From Chamaecyparis obtusa (taxonomy: Eukaryota; Streptophyta; Pinopsida; Cupressales; Cupressaceae): 64,000 nucleotides of DNA. The position numbers were made by a program, and so were the translations under genes. Shown piece after piece: positions 34,155 through 44,958 of the stretch (position 1 is the first letter of the stretch; each line of letters starts with the position of its first letter). Under the pieces are notes generated by a model, which was given only the letters and a program-made list of their open reading frames with translations, ran no database searches and had not been told where the DNA came from. Location of the stretch: contig BSBK01006384.1 of assembly GCA_027943335.1 (NCBI GenBank), positions 62,001-126,000 of the forward strand. The letters are read 5' to 3'.

Positions 34155-34964
34155 CAATGTAATGAGGGTCGACTTGATGATTAATACAACAAATACAATT
34201 GGTACTTTATTCATGGTGTGATTTATCTGCTATCTATGTGAAATTTGTGAATGGGTGATTTGCTAATTCTTTATTTCAAAGAGCCAATTAGTTGTTTAAT
34301 GATTTTGAGTCTGTGATCTTTTAGTTTGGTGTTTGTTGTATTACATTGTTGTGTTGTGATGAATTTCTTGAGAAGATTATTCTTTGCTGCTTGAAGATTA
34401 ACTTGTCTCACGTGTGTGCGCATCCAGGGTGGCTTCATGATTTGATGAGTTTTGACTTATCATACGTCTGCATTTGTTCAATTTTGTTGATGATTGCATC
34501 CATTCAGCTAAAGATTGTGACATGATCTGATCTCAATTTTCTGGGTTTCTTCACCTTCTTGGTTATTTAATTTGCATGGTGGTGTGATGCTAGCATATGT
34601 CTGTTAGATTTCTTTTTAGCAATTTCATTAAAATCTCTTGTTACCCTACATTTCCTAAACCTCTTTGCAAGTTACTTTTAGTAGATTAATTAAATTAGCA
34701 TTGCTTTGATTCTTAAATCTGAAAATCATACCAAAAAAGAAGAGAACTTTTGGTTTCCTAAAGTTTGTTTTTCAGTTTCCCTTGAGAGAAGAACCAGCAA
34801 AGGCCTCCTTGTTAACAAATTCACATTTGTCTTCCGTTGAGCTATCCGAGTAGTTGAGACCCAGCCCAAAGGAACCTTAAGATTGATTCCATCAGTCTTC
34901 CAAGAGGGGAAGTTACTCACGCAAATTCCTAGCCGTTGTCATCATGTAAAAATGATGCTCAATA

Positions 34965-34969
34965 GTAGG
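34965..34969. repeat. Target-site duplication of element A (right)
   Basis: GTAGG, compared with ATAGG at 7374-7378. Confidence 0.75.
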
Positions 34970-35617
34970 AGTGACTTGTATAGGTAATCCAAATTTCTAC
35001 ACATTTCAAGCCAGTGCTCATCAAAACATTTTTCATTTTTGAAAGTCATCATAGGAATGCATTGAGATTTGGGAATTTTTAGTAGATTCTTCACCTCAGT
35101 TTTCATAGTTATCTCAAGATAAGGATTAGTGAGCTGATTGTCTATGTATTGTACCATATTTTCTAGCCCCCCAAGTGAATCCTTGTCAAAGATGGTTTGA
35201 GCTGTTTGGATGATATCTTCTTTCCTCTTACCAGAAAACATGCAAAGGGTAATGTATTGTCTAGTAATATTCCCATTGGTTCTATAAGTGAATTCATTAT
35301 CAAAATAATGGTCACCCATACCATTTTCCAGTGCCCTTCTTTTAGAGTCTGGAATTGGGTTGAGCACTATGTTCTACCTCTCAGGCTTGGTACATCCTCT
35401 AAAGGTCATTTCCCTATTGTCACTGAGGGAAAAGGTTAACAGTCTAGACCCTATCACTTCTGAGAGAATTATTCGATGTTTGTGGTAGTCAAGATTAAGT
35501 ATGGTAGTAATAGCCTTAATGAATTTTTTTTGAAAGGGGGAAAATGGTGTCTATAAATGAGTGATCTTCGCAATTATCTCCACGTCTATCAAGGTAGATG
35601 ATTAATACTCTCCTTTT
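34970..35617 (-). pseudogene. Middle remnant of unidentified ORF-a, between elements A and B
   Basis: The minus-strand frame spans the whole gap between the two giant elements, with stops TAA 35606-35608 and TAG near 35550 and 35376. The readable part includes DHYFDNEFTYRTNGNI, TIFDKDSLGGLENMVQ and WLEMCRNLDYLYKSLL. The frame is continuous with 7198-7373 across element A and stays in phase with 52808 onward across element B. I do not recognise the family. It could be a dead host gene or an integrated foreign element. Confidence 0.6.
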
Positions 35618-35622
35618 GTATC
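35618..35622. repeat. Target-site duplication of element B (left)
   Basis: GTATC here, GTGTC at 52803-52807; one A/G difference. Confidence 0.7.
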
Positions 35623-35840
35623 TATTAGGGTCAGATAGAGTCACCATGTAAAAAGTGTCTTTGGCGCTTTCTTTTTTTGTTCTTTAAAAGCCTTGTTCGG
35701 CATCTTTCCTTTTTCAATTTTTTGTCAGTAGTTCTCTAAGGTCTACCTAGCCTTTAAATCACCAAGTTGTTCCCTCTGAACTCATTTAGTTCAAATTCAT
35801 CTTTCATCGGTCAATTTTTTCCAAGTCCAATCCTTCTCAT

Positions 35841-36014
35841 GAACCATTTTGAACCTCTTTGAACTCCGATTCAAATTAGTTCAAAGAAGTTCCACTAAAG
35901 ATTATTTTTCTAACAATTGGAAAATGCAAGTGGGGCCCTAGTCTATGTTATCATCTAGCAGCGAACCACTTCAAACTTCTTTGAACCTTGGTTTGAAGTA
36001 GTTCAAAGGAGTTC
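35841..36014 (+). repeat. Paired TTTGAAC/GTTCAAA dyads in LTR B
   Basis: Two imperfect palindromes (35841-35893 and 35963-36014) built from GAACC, CTTTGAAC and AGTTCAAAG, about 70 bp apart. Both are kept in the 3' LTR (about 48253-48430). They lie upstream of TATA box 1, where transcription factors would bind. Confidence 0.65.
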
Positions 36015-36318
36015 AAGAAGAATTAGCAGGTAAATCAAGGAATGATGTGACAACCTAAGAGGTGGACAATGTAAGTGGGTGGTGAAGTTATTGTTGAGTA
36101 TGGAAACCACGGGGGAAACCCAAAATGAAGATTTAAATTATGGTGAAAGGGATCCTAAACACGAGTGAGGGGTGTCACTTAAAGGAAGTTAATGATATTT
36201 TTAAAGGATGTGGATTTCAATGACACTTGGTTGTCAAATCATCATTGCTCACTTCACCCTAATCAATGCTATCATTTAATGTCTCCTAAGTTGACCCTTT
36301 GTGGTATGATTTCTAAAA

Positions 36319-36326
36319 TATAAATA
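36319..36326 (+). promoter_or_regulatory. TATA box 1 of LTR B
   Basis: TATAAATA, conserved at 48733-48740, about 190 bp before the LORF-B ATG. Confidence 0.55.
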
Positions 36327-36508
36327 CTCATATAGCTTTCTTCTTTCTATTATGAAATTATGGAGTCTCAGCTGCGGAAGAAAGAATTTATTTTCTTAAG
36401 TTTGTAGAATATAGGTAGCTACTGCAAGCCCTCTTTTGTTTCCTGTTCTTATTTGATCATATTTTTCCAAGGAGGGCATTTCTTTCTGTTTGATTTTGAA
36501 AAGAGAAT

Positions 36509-39444
36509 ATGAGGTCTAGTATGCATTTCTTCGGAAATCTTATGAACCTGGGATGTTGTGCTCCTATAATTATAGACACTAACTTGTTAGGGGTTGAGGT
36601 AGAAAAAATGGTGGGTAACCTCACAGATAATGCAGCAAAATATTATAGTCTAGAGTTCTTGTCAAGTGGGTTGTTAGAAGCTGCAGTTTTACCTTCGGTA
36701 GTAGTGAGTCCAGAGTTAGTTCAGCAATTCATAAATCGGTATGATGTTAAGTCTAAATGTATAGTGAATGTTGGAGGTCAGACCCTTTTATCTATGACCA
36801 GATAAACTATAATGTCTATTTTCAAAATTTGGGATAAACCTTTTGCTAGTTTTACCCCCACCTAGTCACTTGCCTAGTTCTAGTAAAATATTGATAAAAA
36901 TTGTAGTCATATAGCCTGAAAATGGACCAAGATTTTCTATAAGGGAGGATCCTAGTTACCTAAAGTCCTAACCAAAGACCATATGAAGCCCCATGTTCAC
37001 CATATAATGGTTTTTCTTCATTGAGTGAAAGGTTCATAATAGGTTCTCATTTTCGAAGACTAGATGTACCACTTCATTAAATAGTTTTGGAGGGAAAACA
37101 ACATCTTGACTGGGTAGAAAGAATTGGTAGCTCTTTGAGAGATTAGCTCAAACAATCTTAGGTGATAAAAAATGAATTCTATATGTCCTCTTATTTAATT
37201 TACTATCTTTCGTGCACTCAAGACCTGAGAGCTATTCCTCATGAACCATGGAATGATGACCTAAATATTTATGAATATTGTCCCTTGTTAAGGAAAGATA
37301 AGGTCCTTGAAGATTATAGGAGAGTTCATGACATTTTCCTTGGAAAAATATGTCACCATCTAGCCGGAACCCCAAACCAAAGGATATCTTTGGAAGCTCA
37401 GAAATTGGTTCAAACTTACAGTAGTTTTTATATACAATTTCCACATTTCACCTACATCGGGATAGGAGGTTTTGATGATGAACACCTCAAGCTACCTAGG
37501 TTCACCTTGGACTATTTCATTTTGTCCGAGGTATGTAGGTAGATGTTTACAGTAATTAAAAATACTTTACTAGAAGAAAAATGGGCTTCCATGTTTCTAA
37601 TTAAGTTGGGAACTCTGGTCTGCAATAATATGATTGACGCCTCAATAGTAGGCAGTAATCTGGTAAGCTTTCATATGCAATTCTATGACTCGAGGAGAGG
37701 CTTTGATAATAAAGGTTTTTCCAGAGAGGTCCTAAGTTTAGGCAATTACCCATCACCAAATTCACACATCGAGGATCTATGGGAAGATCTTGGAGATGAA
37801 GAAGCCATCAGAAAAAGAGACTATTCCAGACTTTTGGTTCCACAGATTAAGCTTTTATAGTTAAAATTTGATACAAACAGAATAAATGAAGATGCTTTTG
37901 AGGTTTCAGGTTTAGAAAGTGACATTTTAGGAACAAAAACTTCTCTAGATATAGATTGGGTGAGGGAAGAAGAGGATAACATAAAGCTAAGAGCTAGGTC
38001 CATTTTTGGAGTCACAAAAGCCTAGCTAGAAAGGAAAAGGCAGGAGAAAACAAAGAGCCCCCCTCCTAAGAAATATAATGCAGACTTTGTCTCAGTGGAT
38101 GTGAATCATGTTTTATCTAATGTCTCTCCTTTGACCACTGATGCAGGTGAAACTCCTCCTTCCAAAAGAAAAACAACACCCGGTGGACACCCTACCACAC
38201 CCTGAACAAGGCCCAGAACTAGATCTGAAAGCCATGCACAGATGGCATCTCTGAGTTTAGATTATATTGACATCGATATTAATGATGAGGAGATCTCATT
38301 TTCACCCGAACACTAGGAAATGAATCAAGAGATGTCTGCTAGAAATCCCAAGGTTCAACAAGATAATGTTACTCCCTCTAAAGAACCTAATAATAGGATG
38401 GTTTCCAGTTCAATACCCCCATGGCTGACTGACATAGTAAATAAGAAGAGAAGCTTCAAACCTATCTCCTTGCCAGTAAAGGAGATCATCACAAAATATG
38501 TTGTATGTACTCCTAAGGCAAAGAAGATGAAGAGTAATACAATGTTGTCCACCAATCCCTCTACCGAGAAGGTAACTATAGAGATCGCTACCTTTAATCC
38601 CAAGGAAGGAGTACAGGAACCCAAAGTGGAGGACTTCGAGGTTACAAAGATGGAGCTTGGGGTACTAACTAGAGATTCCAGGGATCACCTTTTCAAATTC
38701 TCAATCGATCATATTCTTGGGCAATCAAAAAAGGATGCAAGGGAAAAGTGTGACCTTAAGCAACTAGTTGTTACTATGGCTGAATTTCTTACTTCACTCA
38801 GTGATGTTGATGCATTACCAATAGCCCAATCTCCACAGGATTTCAATCCAAATTCAGTCGAAAGTAAGAGGCTAGTGAAGCAAATGTAGTAGGGAAAAGT
38901 TTTCATGGAGGCAATGAAGACCTCGGTTGATAGTATCATTGATGAAGGAAGCTCCTTCATTTGAGAATTTGTGTCCATCTGCATGGATGAAGAGGCATTG
39001 CTTGGTGAAATTCAAACTCGAGTCCCTAGCTCGGAGTTAGAGGAAGAAAAATGTGTGGCTATTGTCACTCAGGTCCAAGAGATAGAAGCATACAGAGTGG
39101 CCCAATTCTTATTAGAGAACCCCATGAAGTTAGTCGGCCCCTGCATGTTGTTTATCTTAAAACAAAATCTTGGTTGGAAAGGCTCATTGATTAAGGATGC
39201 GATTTCACAGGTCTGGGCAATGGAGAAGGAAATTAAAGAGATGCATACCAACGCCCTCAAGGATATTAAAGTGGTAAATCCTTCAGACATACTGTAGATC
39301 AATGAAGGGAGTCAGGATGCAGATGCTATGATTAAGGTTTTCGTAGATACCATGTACACCTTGAAAGAAAATGAAGGACCAACAACTCAAGATTTCACTA
39401 GAATAGCCAATGTGGAATCTATGTTATTTCTGAATAGGGGATAG
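36509..39444 (+). pseudogene. LORF-B, copy 1: long ORF inside the 5' LTR of element B
   Basis: ATG at 36509 (MRSSMHFFGN) to TAG at 39442. The length is 2936 bp in both LTR copies, each one base short of an open frame because of different single-base losses (near 37080 here, near 49930 in copy 2), so the parent had about 978 codons. Parts: N-terminal helical domain with FYMSSYLIY, YCPLLRKDKVLE, YSSFYIQFPHFTYIGIGGF and LKLPRFTLDYF; MFTVIKN...GNYPSPNSH; an acidic and basic middle with TPKAKKMKS; and a helical C-terminus with TISQVWAMEKEIK-like sequence. There are no Gag or Pol motifs. The block LLRKD...FYIQF..FTYI is shared with LORF-A. Stops such as TAG 36863, TAG 36875 and TAG 39295 are CAG in copy 2. 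Confidence 0.8.
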
Positions 39445-39917
39445 TTGCCCAAGCAGTTACAAAGGATTTGGGAGCTCAAATGAGAGAAAAATGTGTGTCG
39501 GGTGAAGCTAATTGGTCTGAAGGTCTTACACTCACATCCAGTTCAGGAGTTAGTGAACGCATTTAGAACCTGGAAGTTAGTACAAACTACCACATTGGAG
39601 GATCAATGAAGGAAGATGACGCATTTTTGGGCATCTTTTTAGTATTTCTGGTTTAAAGACATTTGTCGTGAAAGCTTTGGCTAAAAGTATAAAACTATTT
39701 ATTTAACTATTTTCATTGTATATCTGAGAGGCCAAGTTTTCAAGAAGGATCTCTCAGATTAAAAACTATAAATGTTGGGGCATTAAACAATTGAAGGGTT
39801 AGAAATTTCTGATAGATTTTTAGTTTAGATATCTTTAAGTTCTTTTTTGTTTGTAAGGAGAATTGATCGAAAGAAATAGTAATTGGTTCTTTTTGGTTAG
39901 ACTTTGATCGAATCAAG
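39445..39917 (+). other. LTR B segment after the LORF
   Basis: Non-coding; homologous to 51859-52331 in the 3' LTR, leading to TATA box 2. Confidence 0.5.
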
Positions 39918-39931
39918 TATAAATATAAAAG
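39918..39931 (+). promoter_or_regulatory. TATA box 2 of LTR B
   Basis: TATAAATATAAAAG, identical at 52332-52345. It lies 470 bp after the LORF stop and, without the inserted DNA element, about 470 bp before the LTR end: a plausible genomic promoter at the U3/R border. Confidence 0.55.
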
Positions 39932-40314
39932 TGCAAAGTTTGGTTTGAATATTTGAGTTGAAATCTATGGTGTATCGATTACTTTGTGTATTGATATATG
40001 TTATTCCTTGCACAGACTTTTTATGTGTTGCCATTATTGGTTTTTCCTGATAATTCTCTTTTGTAGTTTTCTCTTACAAGTTAGTTTTCTTATAAATTAG
40101 AGGAACTTTTCTTTCCTGTAGATTCTACTTTGCATCTTCATATACTCAAAAATATGTCAATACCAAAGAGTATTTGAGTGATCCTTCCACACTTTCTGGT
40201 TAAAAGTGTATGTATTTATTTTTATGTTAAGAAATTCATTGAATATCTTAAGGAAGCTGAACCTTGAAAAATCCAGAGGGAAGCAATCTTTATACTTACC
40301 CAATTTTTGATGGA

Positions 40315-41720
40315 GGGTGTTCCCACAATAGTGTGTCCCACTTTTTGGCCAACTTTGACACAAAGATCGACATTCTGAGAAAAAACTTCACTTTCGAACA
40401 CCCATTGTCGCAAAACTATTAGGAATTTGGATATGATGTAAACTAGAGTCTTTTAGAATTTTATTTTTAGTTTCTAAAGATATATCTTTTTTTTTTTAAA
40501 TTCATTAAAATCCATTTTTCCTTCTCCTTCGAAAAGTGGTTTGTGTGAAAAAACTATTTTTTAAGGAGTTACTGTCACTTGGATCAGCATAACTTTTTTT
40601 TAAAATAAGATAACGATGTAATTCTTTCAAGATTATATTTTTAATTTCAATATATAAAGGATGCAATTGGTTTCATTCATTTTGGGTCAATATTTCATAG
40701 TTTATTAAGTTCTAAAGTGATAGTAACTATAATTTAGACATAAGGTCACTTGGATCGCTCTAACTTGATCCATGTATATCGGAATTCATTTTTTCTTTTT
40801 TTTATAGAAAGGTAACGAAAATAATCTTTTCCTACATATTTTTCATAATTTTTTTTGTAATTTACTATTTATTCTGAAGTCTTGAAGAGACAGGTAGTTG
40901 AATGACCAAAAAACCTATGTTTAATGCAATTAGTTTCTAGATTCGATTGTGTAAGTTTTTTTAGCATCAACATTTCAAATCACACTCTGTGATCCATCAT
41001 CAGGAATAGAGAGTGAAGAATGAAAAATAAAATGTGCAAACTTAGCCTCCCACATGATATATAAGGAGAGATGGAGAAAAGGCAACACACTAACCAAAAA
41101 GGAGAAAAAAGATAAAAAAGACTAAAAAATAAACAATGAGAAGCCATAAAAAGGAGGGACCAGCCAGAAATCGAAATGAGGTCAACAAGTTGAGTAGCAC
41201 ACTAAGTAGCATATATTCCTGATGATGGATCATGGAGTGTGATCCAAAATGTCGATGCTAAAAAAACTTACACAATCGAATCCAGAAACTAATTGCATCA
41301 TAATGGATTGTGGAAATCTAATGTCTTTAACCTATGTTTAGTTAAAGTAATATTTAAAAGTGATAATGAACTCAATATGTATTGAAATTATATTCATTAG
41401 AAAGCTTGTTCCAAATAGCATCATACTACATAGATAGGTTTTACAAATGGATTCATTTGATCTACTAAAACATAAGTCAAAGTGATTTTTTGTCAGTATT
41501 TTAATAGGTGTGAAGGAAACTCCATTGTAGGTATGAATGAGGAGTATAGATTTTATATCCATATTTTTTTAATCTAAGAGGCTTTGAGCTAACTATTTTT
41601 AATTAATTCCTTCAAATAGAACCTCTCAAGGCTTAAATCAACATATTTTATTAAAAATGTGTTATTTCAGCAAAAATCAGCATGTCTAAAAAAGTGTGAC
41701 CCACTATTGTGGGGTCACCC
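40315..41720. mobile_element. Non-autonomous inverted-repeat DNA element inside LTR B1
   Basis: Present in the 5' LTR only; the 3' LTR reads ttgatggattatttc across the empty site (52725-52740). The terminal inverted repeats are about 28 bp: GGGTGTTCCCACAATAGTG at 40315, and at the right end the reverse complement of GGGTGACCCCACAATAGTG, 41720 being the last base. No transposase frame is seen in 1.4 kb. The duplication is unclear (four extra bases, tata, follow the right end), so I cannot assign the superfamily. It inserted after element B, because only one LTR has it. Confidence 0.8.
40924..41298. repeat. Nested foldback structure (85-bp arms)
   Basis: The arm 40924-41008 (ATGCAATTAGTTTCTAGATT...) is inverted at 41214-41298 with few mismatches, around a ~205-bp AG-rich loop. 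The 12-mer AACCTATGTTTA lies directly before the left arm (40912-40923) and again at 41329-41340, 30 bp after the right arm. It may be a second, smaller inverted-repeat element inside the first. Confidence 0.7.
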
Positions 41721-41802
41721 TATATTATTTGTCTTCAAAGGCATATAGTACTAATAAAATTCATTCAGAAAGAGGAGACAAATTTGTTCACCAACAAATT
41801 TT

Positions 41803-41820
41803 TGGTGACTCTACTAGGGA
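41803..41820 (+). other. Primer-binding site of element B
   Basis: TGGTGACTCTACTAGGGA, 6 bp after the LTR end CCAACA. It resembles the TGGCGACTC-type PBS of Tat/Ogre elements, with C-to-T-like changes. Confidence 0.7.
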
Positions 41821-42338
41821 GAGTTTAGTATTTAAACACTAGATTCCCAATTGTTATCATGCTTCAAACTAGTGTTACCACATAATGATGTGTTTCCCAT
41901 ACTGCAACCTAATCTAAGATTTGAAGATACACAAGAAGACTAAATATTAAGTCTATCTGCGGTGGCGTGGAAATATAGGCGTAGTAATCATTAGTTTGAT
42001 CAAACCCTAGAAGTGCTTGAAAGAGAAGAAGAAATCATTGAATTCCTAAGAGGCGTGTCTATTGTTCAAGAGGTGGTTATAGTAAATAGGATTGCATGTG
42101 CTCCCGCAAGAAACTAAGAATAAACCCAATACTGAAGTTGGTTGATAAAAGATACACTAGAGGTGATTGTAGTAGAGGGTTAATTGATGAAGATTTTGAA
42201 TCTTTAAGAAATCTAAGTTTTGTGCCTAATTGTGATACTCCCAAGAAGCAGAAAACTCAAACTTGTAGCAGACCCTCCTTACCTCCTGCTAGCCCTGCCA
42301 TCTCACCCATTGTTTGAGCTGTTATACCTCCGGGTATT
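41821..42338 (+). other. Leader between PBS and gag of element B
   Basis: About 500 bp. Short frames only; a Pro-rich coding-like stretch (SRPSLPPASPAISP near 42270-42315) may be the start of gag in another frame. Confidence 0.4.
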
Positions 42339-43860
42339 GTGATACCTTCATTTTTTAATACTCAACCCTTGAACTTCCAATTACCACCCATGGCCATCAA
42401 TCAGCTTTGGAGTCAAAATATTGGCCCATTAAATTTAGGGGCTAATCCTCCTTCTGATCTGCCTAAGGGCACTAATCAAGTCTTTCATAAGTTCAGTGGA
42501 GATGATAAGATAATTGCTAATGATCATCTCAGTGCTTTCCATATGGCATGTGGTATTATCAATGTTCCTACTCAAGAGGTAGTCGTCGAGCTTTTTGTGA
42601 GAACCTTAGTTGATATTGTAGCTGACTGGTTCAGTCATTTACCTCATGGCTTGATCACTAGTTGGGATGATATGAAAGTTTCTTTTGAAGCAAGGTTTAA
42701 AACCCATGATAATGAAATTTCATTGTTGCTTCAACTCAGTCAACTAAAAAAATAAATACATGAACCTATGCAGGAAATTGTGGCCAAGTTTAACAGAATT
42801 TTTCAAAGAATACCTGTGAATTCGACACCAAGTGATGAGAATAAGATCTTCTTCCTAAATGCAGTGCCACCTGATATATAAGTTTTCATCTATTGAAGGA
42901 TGGAGTGGCCTATTTGACTACTACACAAAGACAAGCTATTCAACTTGAGAACATGTTTATTACAGCTGGTAAATGGAAGAGAGAAGTCCAGGCATCAGGA
43001 AGCTCCTCATCTACTCCAACAGACCCTCTAATGCAGAGGTTGATGAATGATATGGAAATGATTAAGAGACAACAAAATAAAGTCGATACTCCATATCAAT
43101 CTCCTTACCAAGATGTAAGTTGAAGGCAATATAACCAACCTCATGTAAAAACTCCTCTCCTAGCAGGTTCACAACCTAGGTTGCAAATAGAGTTCACACA
43201 AAAGGAAATGATGTGTTTGTTTCACTTAAAAACTAACCATGATGGAGAAACATGTCATGACTGGTTGAGATGTCTTCAAATAAATGCAATGAAAGACACC
43301 ATTGGTATAGAAGAGCTTCACGAGGAGAAAAATTCACCTAATATTAGGCTTTCTAGTTCTTTCTATCTAGAATATGAGCCGAATTATGATAGAGGTGTAA
43401 GTATTTGGAAACTTTGCAGGATCCATCTTGTGCCATCCTAATAAGAAATCAAATGATGCAGAAGTTTACTCCTAGCGCTAGTGCTGCTAATGCTTACTGC
43501 AAAGGGAAAGAAGCTGGAAGTGGTGAGGCCTCTACAAATCCAAAAAGTCTAGAAGTAAAAATCCTGCCAAGAGGTAATCCATTCACCCCTTCTCCTTTTG
43601 ACTTTTTCAAATTTTGTAAGACAACCACTATTTCAATTTCCCCTACTGAATACTTGAGAATGAATCCCAAAGAACTAGATAAACTAGTGAAATATGTGAA
43701 AGGAGATTCTGGTTCAAGTTCCCAATTAGATAAACCCCTTATAGGTGAAACAACTACAACTGAAGAGCCTCTTGTTTTTGTGCCCAAAGATACTCCATAG
43801 ACATCAGAATATTCTCCCTTTGTTAATTCCATCGAAAGTGAAATAGAAGAAAAGAAGCCT
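42339..43860 (+). pseudogene. gag of element B, broken
   Basis: The Gag domain (42339-42890) contains FHKFSGDDKIIANDHLSAF, LVDIVADWFSHLP, SWDDMKVSFEARFK and FNRIFQRIP. After a frame change it has a basic part with MCLFHLKTNHDGETCHDW (about 43206-43262), which resembles the Cys/His spacing seen in Tat Gag in place of a CCHC knuckle. A Ser/Thr-rich link (43405-43800, NPFTPSPFDFFKF) leads to protease. Stops are TAA 42753 and a few more. It forms the particle. Confidence 0.75.
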
Positions 43861-43869
43861 AGCCCTTTT

Positions 43870-44337
43870 TAAATTTCCTTTTTGTTTAATGGACAAAAAC
43901 TCAACAATTGTATTATCGATTCCGGTGCATCAGATAATATCATGCCTACCCCAGTTGCAAGAGCCTTAGGTCTCACCCTAACCAAGACATTTGGCCAGTG
44001 TTATTCTATGGATGGGAAGAAAGTACCATTGATGGGCCAGGTTAAAGATGCCCAAGTTGTCCTCGTTGCATGCCCTAATAAACATTTGAAGCTAATGATC
44101 TTGGTGGCAGACATTCTTGCCAGCTATGGTATGCTGCTCAGCAGAACCTTCTATAAAGATTTGGGAGGAGATATAAAGATGGATTGGTCTGAAGTGATTA
44201 TCCCAGTAGGTAAAAAGAAGATAAGGCTTGAGCCAGAGCTCAAGAATAAATACACAGTTGTACCCTCGAAAAATCCAAAAGCCCAGATTTTGTATGAGGA
44301 ATGTCATTGTGATAATTATGTTTTTTTTGTCAAATAA
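43870..44337 (+). pseudogene. Aspartic protease of element B
   Basis: Frame 1, open from 43882 to 44337: FLFNGQKLNNCIIDSGASDN with the active-site DSGA intact, then SYGMLLSRTFYKDLGGDI, the motif that follows the protease in Tat/Athila elements. It would process Gag-Pol. Confidence 0.85.
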
Positions 44338-44383
44338 AGAAAATGATTGTGTGGCTTCTATCCCTAATGGATAAACCATATGG

Positions 44384-44800
44384 AGGATGGAATTTGATGG
44401 CAGCTGCTCAAATTTAGGATCAAGAGCAGGGGTAGTGCTTTTTCCCCCCGATGGAGAATGCATTCCTTTCTCTTTTAAGATAGATTTTAGGAACACAAAT
44501 AATATTGTTGAATATGAAGCTTTGCTACTGGGACTGGAAGAGGCGAAGCTGAGAGGAATTAAGAAATTAGTTGCAAGAGGGGATGCTGAATTAATCATGA
44601 AGAAAGTAAGAGGTCAATTCTCTATTAAGAATGAGAATTAAAGCACTATAGGAATTTGGTGTGGGATGAACTTGATTTCTTTGATGCCTTCTCCATAGAA
44701 TTTATACCAAGAAGTCAAAACACTAAAGTAGATTCTTTGGCAATTTCAGACTCATTATTATTACCCCATCCAAAATTTAAAATGAAGAAGTATCAAATAG
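44384..44800 (+). pseudogene. Additional RNase H (aRH-like) of element B, upstream of RT
   Basis: Frame 2 reads MEFDGSCSNLGSRAGVVLF, NNIVEYEALLLGLEEAKLR and LVARGDAELIMKKVRGQF; after a frame change it reads DAFSIEFIPRSQNTKVDSLA. The acidic residues of FDGS, EYEAL and GDAEL are all present, as is the final N.K(V/A)D.LA motif. As in element A, the domain sits between protease and RT. Confidence 0.8.
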
Positions 44801-44958
44801 AAATGATCTATAGGCAAAGAATACTAGATAACGTGGAGCATTGGTAGGTCTTTGATAATGATTCTCAACTTAGAGAATTTCTAGAATGTGCTGCAAGTTT
44901 TTCTAATATATATTTTGAGGGATCTAATAGTGAGAGCAAGGAAGTCTACCAAGATTCA

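Larger units (their letters stand above)
7379..34964 (+). mobile_element. Element A: giant Ty3/gypsy (Tat/Athila-like) retrotransposon with ORF-bearing LTRs
   Basis: The element spans 27.6 kb; removing the nested element D leaves about 20.8 kb. Order: 5' LTR 7379-14164, PBS 14169, gag, protease, extra RNase H, RT, RNase H, integrase (to 20711), about 1 kb untranslated, 3' LTR 21736-34964. The LTRs start TGTTG and end CAACA (5' copy) or CAATA (3' copy). The flanking 5-bp duplications differ at one base. Both LTRs carry a long reading frame. No clear polypurine tract precedes the 3' LTR. All frames are broken, so the copy is dead. By eye the first 125 bp of the LTRs differ at roughly one base in ten, so the insertion is old. 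Confidence 0.9.
21736..34964 (+). repeat. 3' LTR of element A, split by element D
   Basis: The copy of 7379-14164 is in two parts, 21736-25771 and 32541-34964. Without D it is about 6.46 kb. It lacks about 270 bp found in copy 1 (11248-11515, inside the acidic part of the LORF) and ends CAATA where copy 1 has CAACA. Confidence 0.9.
35623..41796 (+). repeat. 5' LTR of element B (contains LORF-B and a DNA element)
   Basis: 6174 bp, or about 4.77 kb without the 40315-41720 insertion. Homology to 48037-52802 begins at the TGTTAGGGTC equivalent and stops at GTTCACCAACA, followed by the PBS. It contains TTTGAAC/GTTCAAA dyad clusters (35841-36014), TATA box 1 (36319), LORF-B and TATA box 2 (39918). 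Confidence 0.9.

Noticed and set aside
7379..34964. Tandem array of two partial elements (LTR-ORF1-gag-pol-LTR-ORF1) instead of one element with giant LTRs
   Set aside because: Homology between the two ORF regions ends at a TG...CA-type terminus followed by a PBS, and near-identical 5-bp flanks bracket exactly the two outer ends. The same holds independently for element B.
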